Assembly: GCA_029204225.1 (NCBI GenBank)
Contig: CM055092.1
Coordinates: 79,506,838 to 79,570,837 of the forward strand
Direction of reading: 5' to 3'
Source: Diphasiastrum complanatum
Taxonomy: Eukaryota; Streptophyta; Lycopodiopsida; Lycopodiales; Lycopodiaceae
Length of the DNA stretch: 64,000 bases
In this document: positions 31,969 to 42,685 of the stretch, piece by piece
How the letters are laid out: each line of letters opens with the position of its first letter
How positions within the stretch are numbered: position 1 is the stretch's first letter
Translations under genes and position numbers: made by a program
The notes under the pieces: generated by a model
Databases searched by the model: none
Told to the model about the DNA's origin: nothing
What the model saw: only the letters and a program-made list of their open reading frames with translations

Positions 31969-32915
31969 ACCATCCCAATGTTTATGTGGTTTGTCATATG
32001 ATTGAAATGTAAATATAATAATACAAATACGCCCGATATTTAATGGGCACTGAAACTAAGTGGGACAATTTCCTCCCACCCATATTCTTTGATCCAAATA
32101 AAGCGCTAGCCTCTGATAAGATTGAAGATCAGTTACCTGTAGCGCGCATCTATTACAGAGGAGCACTCCTTGGCGATCCATGGACGTAAAGATTCCAACT
32201 GTGGATCGACCAACATTGGCTAACAGGAGTCCACAAGTCCCTTGTCACGCCCAAGGACATGAAAAATATTGACAGAATCACCTTTATGGAGGATGTTACA
32301 GGCTACCTCATTCAATAGAGGAGCTCCAAAAAGCCTTTGTACTGAACCGGCAGAGTGCCGAGGGATCGGCACTACTTTAGGCCGTGGGTCCTGTTGGGGG
32401 TATTTCCAACATACTATAAATAAATAAAATGGACATTAGAGGAGTTCCAAAATAAAAAAAGACCCTTCCTAAAGATGCTTTTTATTTTTTTTCTTAGTTT
32501 CGTCCACCATGTGGCCTAATGAAATTGCATATATTTGAAATCTACGTAACGTAGATAGAAATAAGAAAGTTATAAAAATTAACTTTTAAAAATTTTGAAT
32601 TTGTCGTCGAGCAGGATGGGAAAATGCTATTGGTGGATAGTGTATGTCCCGAACATGTGAATCTACCCGACAACATTGTCTCTAGTTAATTATTTAACCA
32701 CATTGGCTTATATGTTCATAAATTTCAAACTACATGGGTTTGCCAACAGTAAGTCATCACATGCATAGGAATTGGTGACATGCATCACAGTTAGACAATA
32801 AGCATAGTTACCACATGTTGTTATTGTAGTCCAGTTATCCATTCACATTGAATAAGAATCATATAACATTGAGTCGATTTGGCATTTCATAGATTTGAGA
32901 ATTTGGCGCTAAACT
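31969..32915 (+). pseudogene. Continuation of the interrupted gene-like region, decayed
   Basis: Between 32030 and 32350 the plus strand reads as protein with a few stops: T-K-W-D-N-F-L-P-P-I-F-F-D-P-N, V-A-R-I-Y-Y-R-G-A-L-L-G-D-P-W, then H-K-S-L-V-T-P-K-D-M-K-N. The three stops in 110 codons suggest a pseudogene. It may belong to the same gene as the pieces at 28.4-29.9 kb. No family is recognised. From 32420 to 32915 I see only A/T-rich DNA. Confidence 0.3.
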
Positions 32916-33037
32916 TTGGAAGCAATCGGTATGGCCAGGAGACCAAGATCTAAAATTAAATCAGTGATTCTTCACGATGAGAGGATGATGCTGGATTTTG
33001 GAAACCAACAAGATATATCAAAAACTCATGGGTTCTA

Positions 33038-33631
33038 TTGCATCCATCAGACCAAAAAAGAAAGCAAAGAAGACATTCAAATGCAAATGTTCGTAGAACA
33101 CCAACATTATTTGTTTGTAAGGATGTGCTAGATGAGATTCTTTCAGATCTGATGGATGTGGGTTGGGAATGCAAGGCAGTTGGAGATATTGAATGTAGAA
33201 TTAAGAAATCATCTATGATATTTCGTTATTGCATTGCAAGACAAATGCTTAGTCTTACATTCAGTTACCAAAGATGGAAACGAATAAGTGGGACATGGAT
33301 GCCACTCGATCACACAGATCGAAAAGAAGTCCACATTTTCAACAATGAAGATATGCTAACTATAATTATAGTGGAGGATCATTGGAGCTTGAGTTATATC
33401 AGAGAAGAGCTGGTCTTAATGCACAATGAAATTCTACCAAAACACTTCAGATTCATTATCAATGGAAAGCTCGTAAAATTTTAATTTGATTTGTAAATCA
33501 GTCAATGATCATATATGTAACTTTATTAGAGAATAGAGAAATTAACAAGTTGCTTATATTTCATGCAGATACGAAAAAGACAGGAAAACACAACACCCTG
33601 CAAGGATCTCCAACAGATATTAACATTGTAG
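33038..33631 (+). CDS. Hypothetical protein, two exons
   Basis: Exon 1 ends at 33472 with a GTAAAA donor, and exon 2 runs 33569-33631 after TTTCATGCAG. The junction is phase 0 and the joined frame is open to a TAG, giving F-I-I-N-G-K-L followed by I-R-K-R-Q-E-N-T-T across the splice. The 5' end is uncertain: the frame entered at 33038 has no ATG, and an upstream exon or another frame (from 32931) may provide it. The C-terminal half (W-S-L-S-Y-I-R-E-E-L, L-P-K-H-F-R-F-I-I-N-G) looks like a small ubiquitin-like fold by pattern, but this is a weak impression. It converges with the gene model at 33789-34150. Confidence 0.4.
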
Positions 33632-33788
33632 AAGAACAATGAAAATCCATACAATCAATTGTACAAATTGGTATATGTATTCAATAAAAGATCACCCGAA
33701 TTTGGGGATTTTGTACATCTGTTCAAATGATTTTGTTTCTGTATGTCTATATCTCTATAATTCTATTTCTATATGTTTATATGTCTAT

Positions 33789-34150
33789 CTATTCAGCTTG
33801 GATATTTACAAATTGCCCAGCCTCATTTAAAATCTGAACATCGTCTGGCTTAGATGGCCCAACATCAGTCTTTGGTCCAGCAGTTGACCTGGCCAATAGA
33901 CTAAGAATGATCTCTTGTCGAAATCTGTACACTTCGCCAACAGTATAATCACCGAGGGCAAACTGCAATTAATACTGTATTAGATGAATATTAATAACAA
34001 ACAATAGTTTACATAAAGATAAAATAGAAAGGGCTAATAACTCACCTTTGAAATATCAACATCCTCCTGAAGATTGTACCACTGGAAAACTAACTTTGCA
34101 TTGTATAAAGTACACCACGCACAGCTAAATGAGTCATTTTGCTGGGTTGT
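33789..34150 (-). pseudogene. C-terminal exons of a Ulp1/C48-peptidase-like protein
   Basis: Exon A (34150-34046) follows an acceptor GCATTGCAG and ends at a GTGAG donor. Exon B (33962-33789) follows TTAATTGCAG and ends at TAG. Both junctions are phase 0, giving 92 residues. T-Q-Q-N-D-S-F-S-C-A-W-C-T-L-Y resembles the Gln ... Cys motif of Ulp1-type cysteine proteases (usually Q ... D/S-C-G), with Ala for the usual Gly. The His and Asp part of the active site should lie upstream (right) but was not found before 34760. Ulp1-like genes are often carried by plant transposons, so capture is possible. The assignment rests on one motif. Confidence 0.4.
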
Positions 34151-34904
34151 CTGCAATGCATTCAATTGATAATGGGGTGAAGGTACTGATAATTAACCAT
34201 TAGGGCCCTTCCTGGTGGATTTCAATGCAACCAAGGAAGGGTTCCATAAAGCTTCAAAGATGCCAATGCCCAACAATTTAGATTCCCAACTAGATAATTT
34301 TTAACAACTGCTGCATATTCAATTTCTACCTTGGCTTATTGTTAACTTCCTAAATGTTAAGTTTTCATTTGTCACCCTAACTATATAATATTATGCTATT
34401 CTGCCGTAAATTATATGTGTTTTCTACTTCCGAGTCATAACCAAAATTAACATTTGTATGTGAATCTATGGTGAGACTTCATCTATGGTGAGCCAACATT
34501 CAAGTTTCACCAAAAAAACAAAGGTGTATATGGTATCCAATTATTTGTTAAGTCACTATATTCTTCCTGTTGCCTAAGGTTAAAAAAAGGACTGGTGAAA
34601 CCTCCGAATCTAACCTTTATACCTTTAAACTTGAGAGATTTACAACTAAAATTGGAGCTTTTCTGGGTAGGTATAAAACCTAGGAACATACATATAGGTA
34701 GAATATCAATTCCAAGGAATTGCTTGCTTGCATCTACATGTTCAAGCATTGGGTGATAGGAGGTGATACCCTCCACAGCCCATAGTGACTAACTAAGCTT
34801 CAACTATACTTCATGCTTATGGGACAAATGAGAAGCATTCCCCTTCTTGGGTAGTACTCCATCCATGTGTGCATTTTTTTTGTTGAGATCCATTGTAGCT
34901 TTGG
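34151..34904. other. Interval without a recognisable gene
   Basis: Mixed A/T-rich DNA. A 90-codon open frame on the minus strand (34776-34507) has no homology that I can see. The last 100 bp are the 3' flank of the lectin receptor kinase gene. Confidence 0.4.
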
Positions 34905-37100
34905 CTATCGAGCAAGCGAAGTAGTGGCGAGTCCGGAGAATGTGGTGGAGATTCCAAACTCTGCATCTCGGAGTGGAGTTTCCTCATCCTCATCTACATT
35001 AGAAACTGGCAAAATGCTAACCTCTTGAGGTGACGATTGGAGTAATTGGGGCTCAGGAATTAAAGCCTCTCCTTCCAGCATTTCCAGGATCTGCCTCATC
35101 CGTGGCCTCTGGTTTGGATCATAGTTCGTGCAACACAGTCCAATCTGGATGACATCCAGCACTTGTTTCCTCTCGTACTTCTCCCCCAGCCTTCCATCGG
35201 CAACTTCCATGATCCTGCCAGAGTTGAGCATGAAGTAAATCCATTCCAATAGTTCTTGCTCCTCTGCCTGAAGTGCTGGGTCATAGATCTTCCTGCCGCT
35301 TACCACTTGCAGCGCTACCATCCCGAAGGCATAAACATCTGACTTGTCTGTGAATTTGGAATTCAGAAAGACCTCCGGTGCAATGTACCCATGAGTGCCA
35401 GCCACATTAGTCGTCTTTGGATTCCAGGCTTCTTTGCGGTCATACAGTCGTGCAAGCCCAAAGTCTCCCAATCGGCTGTTTAATTCTGCATCCAGCAGCA
35501 CATTGCTAATCTTCACATCTCTGTGCACCACTAGCTCCCTCCACTCGTCATGCAGATAGGCCAGAGCACGCGCCACTCCTTTCAATATCTGAAATCTTTG
35601 ATCCCATGAGAGAATTATTTCAGAGGGCGACTGTCCCTTTGAGAACAGATAGTAATCGAGGCTTGCGTTGGGCATGAACTCATATACTAGCATCAACTCT
35701 CCTTTCTCTTGGCACCAGCCCAGGAGGCGAACCAGGTTCACATGTCGTAGCCTGCCAATGACTTTCGATTCCTGCACAAAGCTCGATGATGCAGCATCGC
35801 GGTCGGCTTGATTTTTGGAGGAAAATTTCTTCACGGCCACAATTGTATCGTCTGCCAATATGCCCTTGTACACTGTCCCGTATCCACCCCTACCCAAAGC
35901 TCGATCCTCGCTGAAGCCCAAAGTGGCCAACTTTAAGTCCTTCAAGCAGAACTTAACAGGTCGATAGTCCTGAAGGGTATGCTCGAACTCCTTATGGAGC
36001 CTTTTTATGGATCGCAGCAGGAATATAATTCCTCCCAATATTAGCATTGCGGTCAACGACACAGGGATCACAATCAAAATCAGCAGCTTCGAATGATCTT
36101 TTTTTTTTACCACGGGACAAGATGATGGCTTCGTCCTTCCCGGGAACAACTCCACGGGCGGTCCACTTGTGTTGAAGCTCCAATTCAATACATAGGCTAA
36201 GCCAGCGAGCCTACCAATGCCCTCGGAAGCGCTCATTCCGACATAGATCTCTGAGCTCCTCTGCAGGAAGGCCACTGTAGAAGGATCGAGTGACGCATTA
36301 AGAAGTGGGATGGGTGGTTTGATACCCAGCTTCGGGCTCATACTCACCAAAAGATGCGGCTGGTTGCCCCCAATGTAGTCCACCCATGCTTGAATCTGGC
36401 CCACGCCGGAAAGGTTCATGGGCACAAATGTGTAGTTGCCGGAGCACGGGGTGGTCTCAATGTGGTATCCTGCCATAGCCGTGTGCGAGGAATTCATGCC
36501 ATGCACATCAATTCCAACATGGTCGTAAAGGGGATCTCCGAACTCGGGGTTGGGAAACACATCAAATTCCACTGCCAATACTGAATAATTGTAGGTCGAC
36601 TGATTCGAAGGAGGTTTTGGAAATTCGAGTCCAAGGTATCCTCCCGATGCTCCCCGGAATGCAAACTCAGGAGAATCGGATATAACCAGCGCCATGCCAT
36701 CTAGGTTTTCATAGTGATGAATCAAACCGCCTTGGTTTTCATAGTCACTATTCCCAGGTGCCATGACGAAGGTGAATTCTGTACCGAACGATTCCATAGA
36801 TCCGAGTCCTTGACCGTAGCGACAGCTGCCTGCTGCGGAGGTTATGACGATGCCGCCTGCCGGCTTTGTGCACATAGAAATAATGCTGCTGTATTGCGTG
36901 CCTTGGCCGAAACAATTCATGCTCACGTTTGCCAAGCTTCCCTGCTGCAACAGAAAGCCAACAGCGCCACTGTCATTCATCGTGTTGCTGCTAGGCTGCT
37001 GCCCACTTGCCAAAAGTGCCAATGCAAGTAAGAAAGAAAGGGAGATAGTCCACCGATCAGCAAATGGTACGGACATTGCTTTGAATATGGATCGACCCAC
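34905..37100 (-). CDS. L-type lectin receptor-like kinase
   Basis: 731 residues in one exon, usual length and structure for this family. Signal peptide near residues 9-34 (hydrophobic core L-S-F-L-L-A-L-A-L-L-A); Met9 is an alternative start. Legume-lectin domain about 40-315, with A-V-E-F-D-V-F and Y-D-H-V-G-I-D-V-H. Membrane helix about 338-362. Kinase domain about 397-675: G-x-G-G-x-G loop at 403-408, K424 in V-A-V-K-K, H-R-D at 526-528, D-F-G at 546-548, A-P-E at 574-576. All catalytic residues are present, so an active RD kinase is expected. It should sense extracellular ligands at the plasma membrane and signal in defence or development. It is transcribed away from the second receptor kinase at 44161. 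The ligand is unknown. Confidence 0.93.
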   Translation of the reverse strand: MGRSIFKAMSVPFADRWTISLSFLLALALLASGQQPSSNTMNDSGAVGFLLQQGSLANVSMNCFGQGTQYSSIISMCTKPAGGIVITSAAGSCRYGQGLGSMESFGTEFTFVMAPGNSDYENQGGLIHHYENLDGMALVISDSPEFAFRGASGGYLGLEFPKPPSNQSTYNYSVLAVEFDVFPNPEFGDPLYDHVGIDVHGMNSSHTAMAGYHIETTPCSGNYTFVPMNLSGVGQIQAWVDYIGGNQPHLLVSMSPKLGIKPPIPLLNASLDPSTVAFLQRSSEIYVGMSASEGIGRLAGLAYVLNWSFNTSGPPVELFPGRTKPSSCPVVKKKDHSKLLILIVIPVSLTAMLILGGIIFLLRSIKRLHKEFEHTLQDYRPVKFCLKDLKLATLGFSEDRALGRGGYGTVYKGILADDTIVAVKKFSSKNQADRDAASSSFVQESKVIGRLRHVNLVRLLGWCQEKGELMLVYEFMPNASLDYYLFSKGQSPSEIILSWDQRFQILKGVARALAYLHDEWRELVVHRDVKISNVLLDAELNSRLGDFGLARLYDRKEAWNPKTTNVAGTHGYIAPEVFLNSKFTDKSDVYAFGMVALQVVSGRKIYDPALQAEEQELLEWIYFMLNSGRIMEVADGRLGEKYERKQVLDVIQIGLCCTNYDPNQRPRMRQILEMLEGEALIPEPQLLQSSPQEVSILPVSNVDEDEETPLRDAEFGISTTFSGLATTSLAR

Positions 37101-37267
37101 CTACAACAGGGAGTTAAACAGGAGATGGGTGCTCTGAACTCTGTCGAATTCCAGTGCAGGATGACAGTATTCATGTTCCTCGGAGGGGATCAATACTGAC
37201 CAGGGAATGAATTATCATCGTCACACGGCGAAAGTTTTGGCTTGACTGTCTGCAGATCAGTCAAGAA

Positions 37268-37524
37268 CCAGCAGAAAGCAAACCTTGCAGGGAACAGATC
37301 AGACAGGTCTAGTCCTCATCTGATCGTTAAAGCTCTCAAAATAAATTCGATCTGAAATCTGGAACATGTGATCAATAGAATCACCCGATGAATCAATCAA
37401 GCAGCAGCAGAAAGCTTGCACGGAACAGATCAGACCGGTCCAATCCTCAGATCGTTAAAGCTGCTCAAAATGAATCCAATCTGGAATCTGGAAAATGTCC
37501 TCAATAGAATCATCCGATGAACTG
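37268..37524. repeat. Tandem duplication in the upstream region of the lectin kinase gene
   Basis: Two copies of about 125 bp, offset by 136 bp (37268-37395 and 37404-37524). Shared landmarks are GCAGAAAGC, GGAACAGATCAGAC, GATCGTTAAAGCT and CAATAGAATCA. The array ends about 170 bp upstream of the start codon and may be in the promoter or 5' leader. A few substitutions separate the copies. Confidence 0.85.
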
Positions 37525-38148
37525 GATGCAACTCCGAGATCGATCTTCTCTGGAGTCACACAGAAAGAGGAGAGAGTGTCCGTCCCCTCCTCCCCTTCCT
37601 CGCATCTTATCGACACGCCAAAGCTTGGAAGGGAGCAAACGATGGACCGAGTAGTAAGGAGATATTATTTTTTTCCAAGCCTGGGGGGCGAGGATTGAGT
37701 CAGCGAGCATTGCCAAATTCCGATGAGAAGGAAGACTCTTTCTGTGAAAAGGAGGTTGTGTCCAGGACTGGGTAGAGGACCGAGGTGCTCTAGTTTGACT
37801 TGCAACCCCGGTTCACTTGAAAGGCATAACTACAAGGTCTAGCATTTGTGACGACAGATTAGCATTAACGTGGCATCAGCGCATTGGTTAAGAATATCTC
37901 AATTTTGAGCCATATAGCAAGGCTTTTAAAATGTTTTAAATCTCCATTCAAGTCCATTGTAGATCTACAATTGGTATTCGTCATCAACAGTGGGCTACCT
38001 GCTACTTGTTGTATCCACCCTCGTCGCTCCAACGGCTCGGAGTGCTACAACATTAGCCCACCTTTGTATAACGGATACCTACTACATAATTCAGCCAATT
38101 CAGGTTGAGTATATATACTATGTATGCAACACCTAATGGTCATTGAGA
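37525..38148. other. Intergenic interval, no gene seen
   Basis: Short open frames on both strands show no similarity that I recognise. It ends at the left copy of the LINE target duplication. Confidence 0.45.
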
Positions 38149-38173
38149 GATGAGTGCATTCCACAAATCTAAG
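38149..38173. repeat. Left target-site duplication of the LINE
   Basis: 25 bp starting GATGAGTGCATTCC and ending AATCTAAG. It matches 42661-42685 at 22 of 25 positions. It lies just beyond the 3' end of the minus-strand element. Confidence 0.65.
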
Positions 38174-41100
38174 CCTAGAGAACTTCCTGTTTTTATTAAT
38201 AAAAAATGAGAAAACTCATCAGAGTACAAAGGAATGCATGTATAAAGCGTAAAGGCCATAAGGCGAATTGAGATATTGTACAAGTATAACAAAGCAACAA
38301 TCTCGCAGAGTATCTACATAAAGCCTACTACTTGGTGTAAGTCGCTAGTTAAGACAATTGGAAGTTTAGGTAGTGCAGGAAGCTGTGAAGCAGCCGTTCC
38401 TGCAACTACGGCACGTCGAAGTATTGCAAGTGCCTGAGTGCGTTGTAAAGTCATCGAAACTCGTTGACGATAATAAGCCGTAGTGATAGATAAGGTGAGG
38501 CACCACGACCTTGGAGTTTCGTTGCAAAACCTGCACATGAGGATAGAAAATCATCGAATCTCTTATGCAGGCACCCAAATGTTTCCAAAGCAAAAGGGAT
38601 AAAGCCTTCTCCAGGAGTGCGATGTGAATAATCTCGCTCTTTATCTAGAGCTGCATGAGAAGCAGCGGCACCCTAAGTAGTTGAAGCACGACAAAGGAGG
38701 TCAGGCCGCGAAGAATCAGCAACAACAACATCCCCAAGCGTGCGAATCCCCTCGCGCGAAAGAACAAGATCAACTCGACGCCGAGGCGACTGTGAATCAG
38801 ACACAGGCAAGATGTGGGTCTGCTCCTGAACAACATGAAAGCCGCACTCATGAGCAATAGATGCTAATACGTCACAAATGGAATCATGAGTCGCAGTACG
38901 CTCTCCGCCAGAAGGGCAACGCATGAGATGAGTGCCAATAGGATCAACAGGGTGACCACAGGAACATTTTGTCAAACCTGCCAGCATTGGATGAAGGAGA
39001 CCCAACCTAACCTGAAGAGCGGTGAGAAACAACTCTGAAGAAAGGCACAAGTGTGGAACAACAGGGCGCGCAACAAGCCAAGCACCAGCACCGGGGCTTG
39101 CACAAGACAAAAGGCGAGCCCGAGTCTCATCGGAAGGTGAATCAATGAGAAGCTGAGTGAAAGCATGAGAGTGGAAGCGCTCCAAAAGATACTTCTGAAA
39201 ATGAGCACGCTAATGGCTAAGCAAAGATTTAAAGGGAGGCAAAGAAGCTCGCACAGGTGGAGGAATGAGATCCTTGGCCGCACGAAGATGTTGTTGGAAA
39301 GGAAGAATGCTTGTTTCCACATGAGCTACTGAATCAAGAAGAATGGGCTTGTTGTCCTGCTGAAACCGAGAGATAAGTGCAGAGGCAACAAGAGCCCAAC
39401 TTCCCATAAAAGCAGCTGGAGCAATAGAAGCTGTGCAAGAAAGACCAACACCTCCAGACGAAGCGAGAAGAGAGACTTGTCGCTTAACGAACTGACCATT
39501 GGGAATACGAAAGGATTCTGAACCCATCAAGCGACCCAGAATATCTGATAAAGTATTATCGATATCTTGTAGCAAAGCCAAAACATCATGATAGGGAGGA
39601 ACACACCGTAGAATATAACTTGGCCGTTGAGCGAAGCATTGAGTGAGAATCCCTAGAGCAACTTGAGCATTGCCAAGCTTTGGTAGCAGATCAGCGTGAC
39701 GAAGATCTGCGTCCAAAGTGTCCCGCAAAGAGGAAGCCACAAAATCCGAAAAACCTATAGGAATACCAGGCACTCTAATCCCATTAACCGGAGTATTGAA
39801 ACCTGTAGGTAAAGGGAGCTCAGGAAGGAGGCCCTGAGGACACCAGGCAACACACTTAGAGGGATTGACAGTGAGGCCCAAAGCCGAAAGTTGCTGAGAG
39901 AAATGTAGGAAAGCCGGAAAGACGTCATTAGCAGGCCCCACAATATGCGTGTCATCAGCAATAGAGGGAAACAAACAAGAAGGAAAAGCAGCAGAAGAAG
40001 CACGCAATGCCCGAAAGTGCGCCAAAGCAAAAAGAACACCACCCAAGGGATCACCTTGTCTGATACCATCAGCAGACGAGATAACCGAAACATCACCTAA
40101 GCGAAAAGCATGACTGAAATATAGAGGCGCATCCATGGAATAAAAAGAGCGAAACAAACGGGATGAGCTGAGCGAGAGGACCGTGAGCTGCACGAAGTTC
40201 TTCAAAAATGGTCCCTCGGGAAACAGAATTGAAAGCATTTTTAACATCCACCTGAAGGACAACCCAATCTGGATGAAGATCCAAGGTAGCACGCAAAGCA
40301 TGTATGACTGTCTCGCAACCGCCAGGAGTAGCACAACCAAACTGATGAGGAAATAGGTGGTCATGAAAACTGTCACGAAGCTGAAAACCAAGAGCCCTAG
40401 AAACCAATCTGTATAAAACCTCTCCAACAGCAATGGGACGCACTCCACCGCCAGGCTTATCCAAGGCTATCAAACGAGCAACACCAAGAATACGAGCAAT
40501 AGAAAGAGGAATACGGCCACATGCTACGAAAGAGCAAACTTGAAAGAGCAAACCAAACCTGCTAGCAAAGTCATCAGGAGAAAAACAGTCATGAAGATGC
40601 TCGAAAACCATACCAGAAGGACCCCCAGTTGACAAATGAGGGCTGCGCAGAAAAGCATTAAGAAAATGAGGATCTGAGAGTTGCAAATTGGAATCAAGTT
40701 CAAAGTCCTCAACAAAAGAAGGAAGAGAGTCATTTGCCGGTGGGTGAAGAAGCTCCAAAGCCTGAAGGGTGGCAGCAGAAGGAGTAGCTGGACTTGTAGG
40801 AGCTAGAGCACGAGCTGCACGAGAATACTCACCCACTTGCCCAAGTAAAACACAGCGATGCAACCGACGATGAACAGGGGGTATACAAACACCATCCGAA
40901 GTCGAATCCCGCTGAGCAGCAAGCGCATGACAGTGAAGGAAATGCTCTTCTTGCAGATTTTCCCAATCTCCTGACATAAAGCGACGAATCCTGTTGCGAG
41001 TTTCCCTATGACCAGCATCACCACCCTGGGGAGGCAGAGGCAAACACCAGAAAGGAAAAAGCAAAAAGGCATGCCAAGCTGCAATATCAGAAGGGTTGGA

Positions 41101-42660
41101 AGCCAGACGAGACAAAAGTAAAGACAAAGCTCTCTGGACGTCTAAGCGCAAGGCAAAGGGAATGTGTGCATAAAGACGAGGACGAGGAAAACCCAAGTGA
41201 AAAGTGGTCAAAATATCAAGGGAGCGAATCTAGGTCCAAGCCGAGTCAGGTGGCGAAGTGGGAGCAGGATGAGGTGCAAGGTCGACATTGGTTAATGCGA
41301 GTTGTTGACGAAAAGCAGAGCAAGCGTTATGATGGCGAGAAAGACCGGCACCTTGCACATAAAGGCAACCACAGCCTGCACATGGAACACGGGGGCGAGA
41401 AGAGTAAGAAGGAGAAAGCTGAGAAACAGAAAGAGAGAAAGAAAGCTGATGGCGAAGATGGGGCGGATAGTATGGCACCACCTGGCCAGAGGAGACAAGC
41501 AAGGAATCCACAACATCACGGTGGGCTTCACGACGCGCGCAAGAAGGGGAAGCACTAGAAGGATGCTCTGAAGGGGAAGCAGGTCTCTTTTCTCCATGTC
41601 GAACAAGAGGATTGAAATCCGGGAGTTGCAAAGGATGAGAAGATTCTTGAGGAACCATATTGACAGGTAAAGATCCAGCCGCTGCCTCCGAAGATTCCAA
41701 AAATTAGTGTGAAACCTCCTTGTTGGCCAACAAGACCCTGCTACGAATCCTACAGGCTTTGCTTTTCAGTAGAATGAGTTTTCAAAGACTAACGCCAGTG
41801 ACTGGCTGCCCTACAATCTGTCCTGACCCGTTTATAACTCTAACTGTATGCTTGCTTATCCAAACCTGAAAAAATCTAGCTGCGATAGGTCGCCCTACTC
41901 AATTCCAGCATCTACAATCCTATGCCACTCCTCGGGCTCCATATAGCTCGACTCTGCAGTATCCCTACACGGATAATATGTACACAATCTTACTTTCCAA
42001 CTAGTGATAGCATCATACTTCCTCGCTTGGCTGATAGAGTAATCACTGTAATCCAATTTATTTCTTTGTCCAGTCCTTTCCCTAGTTATAAGAGAAGCTT
42101 CCGCTATTGATTCCAGGCAAACTAATAACGTAGATCTTGAAGCAACAAAAAAGTGGGCAATGATGCTGATAATGATCCTGAAGCTGATGCCGGAACAAAT
42201 TTGACCCACAAAATTCTGCAGACTGGATATCAATGGTCTGGTAGCAAAACTTGCAATTGATGGCACAGATTGATAGCAGTGGTACCAAAACGTCCATAAT
42301 TTCTTAGGTCGCTGGTACCGTAGCAAAACCTACAGTTGATAAAAAATTGGTCGCTGACCAAACTGATCGCTAAAAGCAGCTCTGTGATGCAGATTCTCGA
42401 CCTAATCAGAGTCTTCCATTCGCCAACAACAACAACCAAGAACCACCCCTGCAGCAACTACTCTTCGCATTCAGAGCAGCATGGTTCAAACAAAGTGCTT
42501 CACCAGAGAGTCCAATTGCTATCGAAGAAGTATAAACCTTCCTGCCAGCAAATCTACGCTTACTGGATGGTCGATAAAACGAATACAAAATCACTATAAT
42601 GGCACGAAAAGTTCTTCAGACTACGACGCCCCAGGGACACACAAATCTAAGGGTGTTAAG
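38174..42660 (-). mobile_element. RLE-type non-LTR retrotransposon (R2-like domain layout)
   Basis: A 4.5-kb element on the minus strand bounded by near-identical 25-bp repeats. It encodes one long protein: N-terminal zinc finger, reverse transcriptase, Cys/His knuckle and restriction-like endonuclease. There is no apurinic endonuclease domain in front of RT as in ordinary plant L1/RTE LINEs. The 5' untranslated part is about 960 bp (41701-42660). The 3' end lacks a long poly(A); it ends in an A/T-rich stretch (TTATTAATAAAAA on the element strand). The coding frame is damaged. The exact clade (R2, R4, NeSL, Hero, Utopia or another) cannot be told without a tree. Confidence 0.75.
38314..41700 (-). 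pseudogene. LINE protein: zinc finger, RT, Cys/His knuckle, restriction-like endonuclease
   Basis: About 1,130 codons. N terminus from 41700: a C-x2-C-x12-H-x3-C finger at residues 107-127 (nt 41382-41320). RT: G-V-R-P-I-A-V-G-E-V-L-Y-R, L-Q-V-D-V-K-N-A-F-N-S, G-I-R-Q-G-D-P-L-G and the active site I-A-D-D-T-H. Knuckle C-x-C-x9-H-x3-C at nt 38966-38916. Endonuclease: R-R-V-D-L-V, G-D-V-V-V-A-D, then D-K-E-R-D-Y and F-I-P-F-A-L-E-T-F-G. Damage consists of in-frame TAG at 41230 and 39210, a stop at 38673, and frameshifts near 40150 and 38500. The enzyme would nick DNA and prime reverse transcription at the nick. Despite the breaks every domain can still be read. Confidence 0.8.
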
Positions 42661-42685
42661 GATGAGCATATTCCACAAATCTAAG
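42661..42685. repeat. Right target-site duplication of the LINE
   Basis: Partner of 38149-38173. Part of it, CACAAATCTAAGGGTG, also occurs just inside the element side at 42641, so the exact 5' edge of the element could shift by about 20-35 bp. Confidence 0.6.

Noticed and set aside
38149-38173. Chance match rather than target duplication
   Set aside because: Considered because part of the word recurs once more at 42641. However, 22 of 25 matches exactly at both ends of the coding element make chance unlikely. Kept as a feature with reduced confidence.
41895-42326. 143-codon open frame on the minus strand
   Set aside because: No family features. It lies in the 5' untranslated part of the LINE and is interspersed with small duplications.
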